From positions 1-49,917 of the forward strand of contig JAFWQA010000005.1 of assembly GCA_017509255.1 (NCBI GenBank): DNA of 49,917 nt, in the 5' to 3' direction. The notes below the pieces were generated by a model. The model was not told the DNA's origin and did no database searches. It saw nothing but the letters and a program-made list of their open reading frames with translations. Of this stretch, positions 41,289-49,193 are shown piece after piece. Both the position numbers and the translations under genes were made by a program. The first letter of the stretch is position 1. Every line of letters begins with the position of its first letter. Source of the stretch: Clostridia bacterium (GTDB lineage Bacteria; Bacillota; Clostridia; Christensenellales; Aristaeellaceae).

Positions 41289-41860
41289 TTACAGCTTTTC
41301 ACATGCTCTGTGTTCGTTTTCCAGACGGACACGGAGCATTTCTGTTATATCCAGCAGGTCGTCCAGCGTGTAGGTGCCGTCCCAGAGCTCATGCTGTCTC
41401 CAGCAGCCCATGGCCACGGGGAGGAAGAGGAACTCGTCGATGTTCGGCGCGCTTACGGCGAGGAAGGGCGCTTCGCGGACCCCGAAGGGGATCCGCTTCC
41501 GGGAAAAAAACCTTCCAGCGTCCACAGGCATGCCTCCGCCGTCAGCCTCAGGCACAGGGGCGCCATGTATTCCAGCTCCGGCAGCCCCCAGCAGTCGTGA
41601 TCCAGCACGCGGATATACCCCGCCGGCAGCTTCACCTCCGCGTGGGAGAGGCATTTGCGCATCAGGGGATGCAGGGTGTCGTCCGGAAGGGACGTGAACA
41701 GCTTCTGCAGCAGTTCGGCGTCGGAGGCCTCCCCCTGCTCCGCCGGCAGGAACTGATACAGGATCCGCAGCAGCGACGCCCCGGAAAACGCGTCCAGCTT
41801 CGTCAGGCGGAAGTCGTAGGGGGCGACGGTCATATTCTTTGTGATCTCATGAGTCAGCAT
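41289..41860 (-). CDS. Phage tail-assembly chaperone made by -1 frameshift
   Basis: Two frames overlap. The zero frame (41860-41453, 135 residues) encodes the chaperone body (YDFRLTKLDAFSGASLLRIL, LTAEACLWTLEGFF), then an implausible Ser/Pro/Gly tail. The -1 frame continues from the slip site with good protein (APFLAVSAPNIDEFLFLPVA, WDGTYTLDDLLDITEMLRVR) to 41289, giving a fused protein of about 190 residues. This is the known G/GT arrangement of tailed phages, in which a minor long form recruits the tape measure. ATG 41860 with AAAGGAAT. Position between tube and tape measure fits. A sequencing error in the A-run is the alternative. Confidence 0.85.
41477..41510 (-). other. Programmed -1 frameshift signal
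   Basis: On the minus strand the zero-frame codons read GGT TTT TTT CCC, with T-TTT-TTT (41510-41504) as a perfect slippery heptamer. A 9-nt spacer follows (41503-41495), then a 7-bp hairpin GGATCCC/GGGGTCC (41494-41477). Spacing and order match classic frameshift elements. Confidence 0.8.
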
Positions 41861-41882
41861 GATCTGATTCCTTTCTGTCAGA

Positions 41883-42053
41883 GCTTCTCCCCGGTGGAGA
41901 AGCCGGCGGGCGTAAGCGAGCCTGATGAGGGGGCCGGCGCTCAGGTACCGAACGCGTCACCCCTTCAGGGCTTCTCCCCGGTGGAGAAGCTGGCGAGCAT
42001 TAGCGAGCCTGATGAGGGGGCCGGCGCTCAGGTACCGAACGCGTCACCCCTCA
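41883..42053. repeat. Tandem pair of 87-bp hairpin repeats
   Basis: Two copies (41883-41969 and 41970-42053) start with CTTCTCC-CCGGT-GGAGAAG hairpins and share AGCGAGCCTGATGAGG and GGTACCGAACGCGTCACCCC. They differ at few positions. The end of the second copy provides the stop codon of the tube gene (42044). They resemble REP-like elements and may be mobile or structural. Confidence 0.75.
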
Positions 42054-42481
42054 GATATATACGCCGCCAGCAGCGTCCAGGTGACGTTGGAGGACGCCTG
42101 GTCATAGGTCCGGTCCGGCAGCTTCTGCGGTGTGACGCCCTCTGTATAAATGGTGAACCTTCCGCCGTTGTCCACGATGTTCAGCGCGGACAGCCCGAAC
42201 TGATACGAGTCGCCGGTATTCTTCAGATACTTCGCCCATTTGCGCAGGAACTGGTCCGCCGCGGAATTCTGCGGCACCTCGACCGTCAGCAGGCCGCTGT
42301 GCGAGCGCAGGCGGTTCAGCACCACATACCCGTCCGCCGTCGGCGTATGGGAGGACAGATCTCCCGAATAGGAGATCTGGAGCTTCCCCATGCCCTCCTG
42401 CGACAGCACGCACTGCCCGACAGACGGATGATAAAGGACCGCCCTCACGTCCGCGAGGGAATAGACACTGAATTTAGCCAT
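42044..42481 (-). CDS. Phage tail tube protein (DUF3277-like)
   Basis: The 145-residue protein is typical of the inner tube: FSVYSLADVRAVLYHPSVGQ, then YVVLNRLRSHSGLLTVEVPQ and a beta-sandwich core. DUF3277 proteins accompany DUF3383 sheaths. ATG 42481 with GGAGGG 9 nt upstream. Its C-terminus (ISEG) is encoded within the 87-bp repeat, so the repeat may have changed the tail end. Confidence 0.8.
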   Translation of the reverse strand: MAKFSVYSLADVRAVLYHPSVGQCVLSQEGMGKLQISYSGDLSSHTPTADGYVVLNRLRSHSGLLTVEVPQNSAADQFLRKWAKYLKNTGDSYQFGLSALNIVDNGGRFTIYTEGVTPQKLPDRTYDQASSNVTWTLLAAYISEG

Positions 42482-42567
42482 AAAACGGATCCCTCCATAC
42501 ACTGATCCTTCCTTTTGCCTTCCGCTCAGGAGGGCTTTGCGGCCGCCCTCCTGAAACTGCCTTCGCC

Positions 42568-43671
42568 TCACGCAGTCACGTTCACCGTGATGACCACGGA
42601 TTCGACGGAACCGGCGAAGCACAGCGCCGCATGGACCGGCATGGCCTTATGCGCCTGCCGGTCCGCGTCCGTCTGCTCATCGTAGGGCTCCGCCCACAGG
42701 GCAAAGCCGTTCTCCACGGTATCCCTCACGCCGATCGGCCCGACGGCCGCCCCGCGCCAGGGCGCGGTCGCCAGCACGCCCATGGCGGCATAGCCCGCCA
42801 GCACGGCGGAGAAGACCGAAATGAACTGCGCGGAGGTATCGTCCGTCTGGGGCAGCCTGCCGGTGTTTTCCGCCAGCAGGCGCACGGCCGCGGCCTGCAG
42901 GTCGTTCGCGATCCGGTCCTGATACAGTACCTCGTCGTAGCGTCTGCCGGAGGCGGCCGTTCCGTTCTCCAGCAGCAGGTGATCATAGCCCCGGGTCACA
43001 TACACGTTCGCGTTCACGTTTTTGAGGGACGTCACCTCCGATTCCGTCAGGGAAACGGGCTGCACGCCGTTCAGCGATTTGTAGCACAGGGCGAAGGCCG
43101 ATGCCGTATGGACCAGGTCCAGCCCCATGGCAAGACCCATCAGGGCCGCCGCGTCCGTATAGGCCGCGGCATACAGGCCGCAGGCCCTGCCGTTCGCGGC
43201 GGCTTTGAACACATGGAACAGGCTGCCGGAGGCGACGGCGTCCGTCACGGTGCCGGTCACCGCGTAGAAAAGCACCGCCGGCTTCTGCGCTTCGGCAACA
43301 GCTTCACCCAGCGCCTGCATACGGGCCGGCGTATGGTCGCAGCAGCAGACCCCGTAGAAGTCAGCCGTCCGGTCCAGTACGGCGGCATAGGCCGCGGCCG
43401 GGGATTCACCGGAAGGATAGCAGGACACCAGCACCCGCGAGGGCGCCGGCGCGGCGGCAAAGTATTTGACCGCCGCCTGATAAGCCTCTCCGGCCGGTTC
43501 AAAGCCGTCGGAGAGCATATCCGCGGCGGAATTGTAGGTCTTCAGGCGCTTCTCCTCCGAGAAGCCCGCAGACACGGGAAACAGGATCAGCCCGGTACTG
43601 AAGGCGTCCGGGGCCGGCGCCGGCGGGGACGCGGAAACGGAAACACGGGCAATATTGTCATAGGAAAGCAA
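42568..43671 (-). CDS. Phage tail sheath protein (DUF3383-like)
   Basis: The 367-residue protein has the DUF3383 pattern: SYDNIARVSVSASPPAPAPD, FGEEK-like SEEKRLKTYNSAADMLSDGF, KYFAAAPAPSRVLVSCYPSG and a C-terminal domain ending AALCFAGSVESVVITVNVTA. It forms the contractile sheath around the tube. TTG start at 43671, about 7 nt after AGGAGGG. It indicates a myovirus-like tail. Confidence 0.85.
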   Translation of the reverse strand: MLSYDNIARVSVSASPPAPAPDAFSTGLILFPVSAGFSEEKRLKTYNSAADMLSDGFEPAGEAYQAAVKYFAAAPAPSRVLVSCYPSGESPAAAYAAVLDRTADFYGVCCCDHTPARMQALGEAVAEAQKPAVLFYAVTGTVTDAVASGSLFHVFKAAANGRACGLYAAAYTDAAALMGLAMGLDLVHTASAFALCYKSLNGVQPVSLTESEVTSLKNVNANVYVTRGYDHLLLENGTAASGRRYDEVLYQDRIANDLQAAAVRLLAENTGRLPQTDDTSAQFISVFSAVLAGYAAMGVLATAPWRGAAVGPIGVRDTVENGFALWAEPYDEQTDADRQAHKAMPVHAALCFAGSVESVVITVNVTA

Positions 43672-43690
43672 GGGGATCCCTCCTTTTACC

Positions 43691-43868
43691 CCTCATCAGT
43701 CTGCTCCGCAGACAGCTGCCACAATTCAGCATAGGCTTTCAGTATCGCGCTTTCGTGCTTACTGAAAGACCTTGCTTCATTGGACCTTCGGTTCGCTATT
43801 GCCCTTCGGGCAATTGACCCACCGGGTCACCGCTTACCTTCGGTCCCCCACCTAAGGGGGAAGCTTTT
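43691..43868. repeat. Cluster of five consecutive hairpins in a gap of the late operon
   Basis: Within about 180 bases: GTCTGC/GCAGAC (43699-43713), CTTTCAGTA/TACTGAAAG (43736-43768), ATTGCCC/GGGCAAT (43798-43814), TGACCC/GGGTCA (43815-43829) and TCCCCC/GGGGGA (43844-43861) followed by a T-run. No frame is supported. It may be a mosaic of REP-like elements or a regulatory leader of the sheath gene. Confidence 0.7.
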
Positions 43869-43882
43869 TGGCCGTTGAGGGT

Positions 43883-44416
43883 TCAATAGTATTTGATTAT
43901 CGCGGGAGCGGAAGAGACTGTTTCGATGCCGGAGACGGTCTGTACGTCCGCGATCCGGAGCCGGACGGTCAGGTCCGCTCTTTTCCGGTGCCGGAAGTCC
44001 TCCGCTTCATGCAGGACGGCTATCTCCGGAGGGCGCGGGACCGGATAGATCCCGGCCTCCCGCAGGATCCGCCGGGGTCTGCCGGGCCCGTCCAGATACA
44101 GCCGGGCGCGGACGGCGTTCGCGTCCGCTTCCGCGCGCGGGCCGTAAAAGACCAGCTGCAGGATATACGGGATGAAATGAAAGATCTCCGCCCTGTTGGC
44201 GGAAACCGTCGTTTCCTCCGGCCGCGGAGCAGCGGAGGGATCGGGAAAAAGATCGTAATAGAGAACGTCCGCGGTGGGCGGAGGGACCGGCGGCGGAGGA
44301 TCCGCGTACGCGCGGAGGATCCGCCGGGAGGCCTCCGGCGAGGCCGGAGCCAGTCCGAGCGCCCTTGCCAGGGCGGAGAAAACGGCCGTACGCGCGGCAG
44401 AAGAATCACCGGTCAC
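43883..44416 (-). CDS. Phage neck/tail terminator-like protein
   Basis: The 177-residue protein has a Pro-rich loop (YADPPPPVPPPTADVLYYDL) and a compact alpha/beta domain (RAEIFHFIPYILQLVFYGPR). Position between the connector genes and the sheath suggests a tail-terminator role. GTG 44416 overlaps the previous stop (GTGA). Confidence 0.6.
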   Translation of the reverse strand: MTGDSSAARTAVFSALARALGLAPASPEASRRILRAYADPPPPVPPPTADVLYYDLFPDPSAAPRPEETTVSANRAEIFHFIPYILQLVFYGPRAEADANAVRARLYLDGPGRPRRILREAGIYPVPRPPEIAVLHEAEDFRHRKRADLTVRLRIADVQTVSGIETVSSAPAIIKYY

Positions 44417-44814
44417 GCGCTGCCCTCCCTCTGCTTCACGGCCCAGGCCTGACAGAAGCCGAACCCGGACCAGTCCTTCACGCGGATCACCCGATAGACC
44501 TTCCCGTTCCGGAGGATCTCATCCGGAGCGGTAAAGGCTGCCGAGGCCGGATCGCTGCTGCCGGTCAGCAGCGGGATTTGGGACCGGACCAGAATCACTT
44601 CCTCCGATCGGACCTCCTCCGGCAGCAGCTGAAGATCCACGGATCCTGCCGGATGGATGCAGCCGGAGGCGGAGATCTGCTCCGTTCCGCTCAGGACCGC
44701 TTCCCCCAGGGATCTGTTGTAGGTCTTTCTCCGGATCATAAAGGCTTCCGATCCGAAAAGCGGATCGGAAAGAATATCGCTGAACATATGCTGTACGTCT
44801 GTCCCCCTCATCAT
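44413..44814 (-). CDS. Phage head-tail joining protein
   Basis: The 133-residue protein has RRKTYNRSLGEAVLSGTEQI and DEILRNGKVYRVIRVKDWSG, as in small joining proteins placed before the terminator and sheath genes. ATG 44814 overlaps the end of the upstream gene (ATGA). Function by position. Confidence 0.55.
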   Translation of the reverse strand: MMRGTDVQHMFSDILSDPLFGSEAFMIRRKTYNRSLGEAVLSGTEQISASGCIHPAGSVDLQLLPEEVRSEEVILVRSQIPLLTGSSDPASAAFTAPDEILRNGKVYRVIRVKDWSGFGFCQAWAVKQREGSA

Positions 44815-45320
44815 TCTTCTCTGCTTCGGATCACGTAGCCGAAGGCGCGGTAAAGCTCTCCGGTGTCATACAGGGGCTTGTTGAAGCCCTTGCCCTTCAC
44901 CGGCGCGGCCTTCCCGGCCGCGCGGTTCCAGACCCAGCCGCCGTTCACGGTGACCGGGGCATTGGGCGGCCCGATGCCGGAGTCGATATAGGCGCGGATC
45001 CCGTCCGCCCCGGCCTGCCCGGCCTTCTCCATTGAGGAAATGGTCCCGGGCAGGTCGCCGGCAGCGGCAGCCGTGACGGCCTCGGCCATGGCCGATGCCA
45101 TGGCTTTTTTGACCCGCGGCTTTGCCAGCGCCGGGGCCACGACCGGCCGGGCCGGGATATTCATGACCGGCGCGCCGTGCTCCTGAACAACCAAAATAAA
45201 GGTGTTCCGGGGAGAGGCGTCCGGCGGCAGGCCGACGGAGACCTCATGCTCCGCCAGATACTCCAGGCAGGAAAGCTTCCTCTCCAGACCGGAAAGGACT
45301 TCGGTAAAAGACAGTTTCAT
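44811..45320 (-). CDS. Phage tail completion protein, HK97 gp10-like
   Basis: The 169-residue protein has AGADGIRAYIDSGIGPPNAP, the KPLYDTGELYRAFGYVIRSR end and a central VKKAMASAMAEAVTAA helix, typical of gp10/minor tail proteins that have the PLYDTGxLxxS pattern. The frame stays open for 800 codons upstream, but that part is antisense to the LRR gene. The ATG at 45320 is the start of the homologous part. It was next to the DUF4054 gene before the BspA cargo gene arrived. Confidence 0.8.
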   Translation of the reverse strand: MKLSFTEVLSGLERKLSCLEYLAEHEVSVGLPPDASPRNTFILVVQEHGAPVMNIPARPVVAPALAKPRVKKAMASAMAEAVTAAAAGDLPGTISSMEKAGQAGADGIRAYIDSGIGPPNAPVTVNGGWVWNRAAGKAAPVKGKGFNKPLYDTGELYRAFGYVIRSREE

Positions 45321-45372
45321 GGGTTCTTTCCCCCGAAATAAGGATACGGACATTCTGCTTTGCCGTTTTCTG

Positions 45373-45381
45373 TGATATAAT
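45373..45381 (+). promoter_or_regulatory. Extended -10 promoter of the LRR cargo gene
   Basis: TGA-TATAAT (45373-45381) points to the BspA-like gene and lies opposite to phage transcription; the -35 is weak. Confidence 0.6.
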
Positions 45382-45461
45382 GGGACGAAAGCAAAACACC
45401 ACACGTTTTTTCTGTCGCAGCCGCCATTCTCACAGCACCTGAAAAAGGAGGCATACTGTAA

Positions 45462-47765
45462 ATGTACAGCTGTCTGAAACGGATCTCCGCACAGGTCACC
45501 GCGATCCTTCTGATCCTTTGTCTGCTGATCCTCCCGGCATCGGCTGAGGAGGCCGCGGCCTCTCCCGCCGGCGGCGTCCGGACGGATGAAACAGGCGCAT
45601 GGCAATACACCCTGCTGGAGGACGGGACCGCCATGATCACCGGCTTTACCTCCACCAAAGATCAGCTGGTCTTTCCGGAGACCGTGGACGGGATCCAGGT
45701 GACCGTGATCGGCCGGGATCCCGATACCAGGCCGGACTACACCGTGCTGCGCGCCGTCAAAAAGGTGACCCTTCCGAAGGGCCTGAAGGCCATCGGGGAC
45801 TACGCCTTCGACACCTTCGCGTCCCTGGCGGTCATCAAGCTGCCGGACGGAGTGGAATCCATCGGCGACAGCGCCTTCCGGGGCTGCAGAAGCCTGCAGA
45901 GTCTCGCCTTTCCGAGGGGGATCCGGACGATCGGCAGCTATGCGTTTTACGACTGCCGCAAGCTGGGCGCGTCGGAGCTGCCCAAGAGCCTGGAAAGCAT
46001 CGGCGACTATGCGTTCTCCTACTGCGTCAAGCTGGGCAAGGTCACCTTCCCCGCGGCGCTGAAAAGCATCGGCGCGTACGCCTACGCGAACAGCGGCCTG
46101 ACCTCCGTCAAGCTCAACGACGGGCTGGAGACCGTCGGGGAAAAGGCCTTCTACATGCACAAAATGAAGGAGATCAGCATTCCCGCCAGCGTGAAGAAGG
46201 CAGGGAACGCCGCCTTTGCCGCGGATGGGAACAAGGTCCTGAAAACCGTGACGGTCAACAGCGCCAAAATGGAGTTCGGCCGGGGCGTGTTCGGCTACAA
46301 TGACGGCTGGGACGCCTATTACAACGCGAACCGGACAACGGCAAAATCCTCCGACTATGACAGGGAAAACCCGGATAACTGGTCGGATTACTACGCGGAC
46401 TACAATTACAACAAGCTGGGCTTCGGTCAGGTCACCCTGGCGCTGTCCTGCCACGCCGGCAGCACGGCCGACAAGCTGTACCGCTACCACGTGACGAAGA
46501 CCCACCTGAAAAAGACCGAGCTGAACACGGTCACCGCTCCGGCGGACCCGGTGCTGTCCGCGGGGCTCTATCACGATGAGGACCTGATCGACGAGCTGAT
46601 CGTTCCGGAGGGCGTGACGGAGATCGGCGAAAAGGCCTTTGCGGGGCTGAGCACCCTGAGCAGCGTCACCCTGCCGTCCACGCTGACAAAGCTCGGCGAC
46701 GGCGCCTTTGAAAACTGTATTGCCCTGAAGAAGATCAGGCTGCCCGACAGCCTGACGGAGATCGGAAAAAGCTGCTTCAGCGGCTGCGTCCTGCTGCCCG
46801 AGATCAGTCTCCCGGCAGGCGTCACGGATATCAGCGACTCCGCCTTTGAAGGCTGCGCCGCCCTGAAAAAGGTCGGTACGGCCCGGAACGCCGTGATCCG
46901 GCGCATCGGCAGATCCGCCTTCTCCGGCTGCGCGGCGCTGAAGGAGATCAGGCTGGCCGCCGGGCTGGAGGAGATCGGGGAGCAGGCCTTTTCCGGGGCC
47001 GGGATCACCGACCTGAAGCTGCCGGATACGGTCACGGTCATCGGAAAGAGAGCGTTCTTCAGAAGCTCCCTGATCTCCCTGAAGCTTCCGGCCGGCCTGA
47101 CGGAGATCCCGGAAAGGCTGTGTGAGCTCTGCTCGAAGCTGGGTAACCTGACCCTTCCCACCGCCCTCACAAAGATCGGCAAACGCGCCTTTGCCCAGAC
47201 CGGACTGAAAGCCCTCAAGCTGCCGAACAGCCTGCGGGAGATCGGCGAGGAGGCCTTCGCGTTCGACACCGCCCTGGTCCAGTCCTACCATCTGAAAAAC
47301 AAAAAGGTATCCGTTCTGGGAGCGGTCGCCGTTCCCGCCTCCGTCGAAGTCATTCAGGCCCGCGCCTTCCAGGGCTGCGACGCCATGACCTCCCTCACCT
47401 TCGCCCGGGGCTCCGTACTGCGGGAGATCGGGGAGGAAGCCTTTGACCTGTGCTTCAGCCTGAGAAAGGCGGAGCTGCCCGATTCCGTTCAGACCGTCGG
47501 GAACGCCGCCTTCCGGGACTGCAGGCTCCTGTCCTCGGTCAATCTCGGAAACGGGATCACCTCGGTCGGAAAGGAAGCCTTCAAGCACTGCTCGGCCCTG
47601 GCGCAGTTCATTGTGCCGGACAGCCTGACGGAGATCGGGGAAGACCTGCTGCTGTTCCACGGCAGCAAGCTGAAGGTCACCTGCTCCGAGGAAAGCGCCA
47701 TGTACGCCTATCTCCAGGCTCATTACCGCGACGTGAAGGTGAATATCCCGAAAAAAAAGAAATAA
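45462..47765 (+). CDS. BspA-like leucine-rich-repeat surface protein (prophage cargo)
   Basis: The 767-residue protein has a signal peptide (about 1-28) and at least fifteen LRR_5 repeats of the form LP-x-x-L-x-x-I-G-x-x-A-F (LPDGVESIGDSAFRGCRSLQ; LPSTLTKLGDGAFENCIALK). BspA-type proteins attach to host tissue or other cells. A segment at about 270-360 (Tyr/Asn-rich, YNKLGFGQVTLALSCHAGS) interrupts the repeats. There is no anchor motif; the end is basic (KKK). SD AAAGGAGG 9 nt before ATG 45462. It is on the plus strand between two phage connector genes, with its own promoter. Confidence 0.9.
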   Translation: MYSCLKRISAQVTAILLILCLLILPASAEEAAASPAGGVRTDETGAWQYTLLEDGTAMITGFTSTKDQLVFPETVDGIQVTVIGRDPDTRPDYTVLRAVKKVTLPKGLKAIGDYAFDTFASLAVIKLPDGVESIGDSAFRGCRSLQSLAFPRGIRTIGSYAFYDCRKLGASELPKSLESIGDYAFSYCVKLGKVTFPAALKSIGAYAYANSGLTSVKLNDGLETVGEKAFYMHKMKEISIPASVKKAGNAAFAADGNKVLKTVTVNSAKMEFGRGVFGYNDGWDAYYNANRTTAKSSDYDRENPDNWSDYYADYNYNKLGFGQVTLALSCHAGSTADKLYRYHVTKTHLKKTELNTVTAPADPVLSAGLYHDEDLIDELIVPEGVTEIGEKAFAGLSTLSSVTLPSTLTKLGDGAFENCIALKKIRLPDSLTEIGKSCFSGCVLLPEISLPAGVTDISDSAFEGCAALKKVGTARNAVIRRIGRSAFSGCAALKEIRLAAGLEEIGEQAFSGAGITDLKLPDTVTVIGKRAFFRSSLISLKLPAGLTEIPERLCELCSKLGNLTLPTALTKIGKRAFAQTGLKALKLPNSLREIGEEAFAFDTALVQSYHLKNKKVSVLGAVAVPASVEVIQARAFQGCDAMTSLTFARGSVLREIGEEAFDLCFSLRKAELPDSVQTVGNAAFRDCRLLSSVNLGNGITSVGKEAFKHCSALAQFIVPDSLTEIGEDLLLFHGSKLKVTCSEESAMYAYLQAHYRDVKVNIPKKKK

Positions 47766-47795
47766 GCACTTTATAAAGCATCTCTTTTAAAAGCT

Positions 47796-48185
47796 TCACG
47801 GAATATATTTCGGGCAGGAATGCAGGCGCAGCAGCGAAAGCAGCTGCAGCCCGTATTCCGTTTCGTTCAGCTCCGTCAGGCGGGCGGAGGCCGCGACGCC
47901 GGAGAGGGATGCCCCGTAGGTGACGGAGACCTCCCCGACCTTCGCGCCCGTGACCGCCTTCCGCTCTCCGGCCCGCGCGAGGGCGGAAACGGAGGCCCCG
48001 GCGGGCGGCGCCGCTTTCGCGTACAGCGTCAGCTTATGCGCCGCGTACAGCCTGCGGGCCTCTTCCGCGTCCTCCTCAAAGTCCGTGAAGCGGGCGTTGG
48101 CCAGGCGGATATACTCCGCCAGCACACCGGCCGGGAAAAGGCCGGTGAACTGCGGATAAAAGGCCAGGAATTCGGCGGAGGTCAT
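47796..48185 (-). CDS. Phage head-tail connector, DUF4054-like
   Basis: The 129-residue protein has FYPQFTGLFPAGVLAEYIRL, then ARRLYAAHKLTLYAKA and a GEVSVTYGASLSG segment with a C-terminal YGLQLLSLLRL helix, matching DUF4054. ATG overlaps the end of the previous gene by 4 bases. The homologous genes connect capsid and tail in this phage group. Confidence 0.75.
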   Translation of the reverse strand: MTSAEFLAFYPQFTGLFPAGVLAEYIRLANARFTDFEEDAEEARRLYAAHKLTLYAKAAPPAGASVSALARAGERKAVTGAKVGEVSVTYGASLSGVAASARLTELNETEYGLQLLSLLRLHSCPKYIP

Positions 48186-48490
48186 GCCTTTTTCGCCCGG
48201 ACGGGCTTCGTCTCCCCTTCCGGGGGAGCCTTTTCGGCATTCCCTTCCTCCGGCGCGCGCCGGCCCGCGGCGTCGGCATCCGCCGCCGGGTCGTTCTCCA
48301 GGGCGCGCTTCCGCGCCGCGGAGACCACGGCCTCCAGCGAGCCCTCGGAGACCATCAGGGAAAAAAGCGGGTCCCGGCGGATGGCGTCTGGCGCCTCCAG
48401 AAAGGTGAACCGGTTCTGCGGCGTGACGCGGAAAAGCACCGCGCCGGACGCGTCACGGAACTCGGCGCAGACACGGGAAAGAATCAGCAT
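48182..48490 (-). CDS. Small phage protein after the capsid gene
   Basis: The 102-residue protein has an N-terminal beta part (LSRVCAEFRDASGAVLFRVT, FLEAPDAIRRDPLFSLMVSE) and a charged, Pro/Ala/Glu-rich tail. I cannot name the family; position between capsid and DUF4054 suggests a capsid decoration or connector role. ATG 48490 with AAGGAGG. Confidence 0.55.
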   Translation of the reverse strand: MLILSRVCAEFRDASGAVLFRVTPQNRFTFLEAPDAIRRDPLFSLMVSEGSLEAVVSAARKRALENDPAADADAAGRRAPEEGNAEKAPPEGETKPVRAKKA

Positions 48491-48504
48491 AGGCTCCTCC
48501 TTTC

Positions 48505-49180
48505 TCAGATCCCGTCCACATAGCGGACCGTGGAGGGATAGAGGAAACGTACCTCGGAGAACTGGCAGATATACGGGATCTTGATCCGCATCTCGGCGTA
48601 CTCCGTGTCCATGCGGCGCAGGGGCTGGGTCAGGTTGAAGCAGACGCGGTCCGGCTGGTTCATATAGACCACCATGCGGTCCGTGCCGCTGCTGCCGGCC
48701 TCCTTACACCACTTGCAGGGGGAGATCACCAGATGCCCGCCCTGCTGGTTCGTCAGGTTGTTCTCCAGCACATAGGTCAGGATGGAGCGCTCGGAGTCGT
48801 CGGACACCTTGCGCGTCACCAGCGAGCCGAACTGCTCCACCGGGACCAGGATATGGTCCGGCAGCGCGTCGGAGGCGCAGTCGTTGGCCGTCCACACGGC
48901 GGAGATCGCCGTGTTGATGTCCGCCAGGATCTCGTCCGCGGTCTTGCCGCTCCAGGCGGTGTCCGTCCCGCCGGAGGTGTGCGGCGCGGCGGACGCGCGG
49001 GTCACGTCCGGGCTGTTGACCAGGCCGGTGGAGTTCACTTTGGTGAAGCCCGCGTACACATTGCGGTCGATCACCTTGTCGCAGTGCAGGCGGATGCCCT
49101 TGTTCAGGAAGGTCTCCGGATCCCGGCCGACGGACACCATCTTCTCCCTTTCCATGGTCGAAAACCCGGGAATGGCACGG
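48505..49180 (-). pseudogene. Major capsid protein (DUF2184-like), 5' part missing
   Basis: The visible ~225 residues match the later two-thirds of the capsid family: TAWSGKTADEILADINTAIS, then LPDHILVPVEQFGSLVT and ILTYVLENNLTNQQGGH, ending with a YICQFSEVRFLYPSTVRYVD strand. Homology reaches at least to the MEREKMVSVGRDPETF segment. Upstream the frame runs into the repeat cluster of a serine recombinase element without a ribosome-binding site or conserved start. About 80-110 N-terminal residues are therefore missing or lie beyond the element. If the element excises precisely, the gene could be restored. Confidence 0.75.
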
Positions 49181-49193
49181 TCGATACAAGTAA

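Larger units (their letters stand above)
32883..49180 (-). mobile_element. Late region of a contractile-tailed prophage, interrupted in the capsid gene
   Basis: All structural and lysis genes face left in the order capsid fragment, connector genes, sheath, tube, chaperone, tape measure, baseplate, endolysin and holin: a myovirus layout. No integrase, repressor, portal or terminase is visible. Left boundary: between the SDR gene and the holin gene (32,690-32,882), marked by the leftward terminator; the flank holds no clear gene. The right side is lost to a second element. Confidence 0.85.

Noticed and set aside
41453-41860. Zero-frame chaperone product as the only product
   Set aside because: Its last 16 residues are a Ser/Pro/Gly tail unlike family members, whereas the -1 frame continues with conserved-looking sequence from a perfect slippery site. 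Both forms are probably made.
41883-42053. Tandem repeats considered as a CRISPR array
   Set aside because: Only two adjacent copies with no unique spacers and a palindromic start; no cas genes are visible.
45321-47723. Long minus-strand extension of the gp10-like frame
   Set aside because: It lies antisense to the LRR repeats and shows a repetitive shadow pattern; the conserved phage protein begins at 45320.
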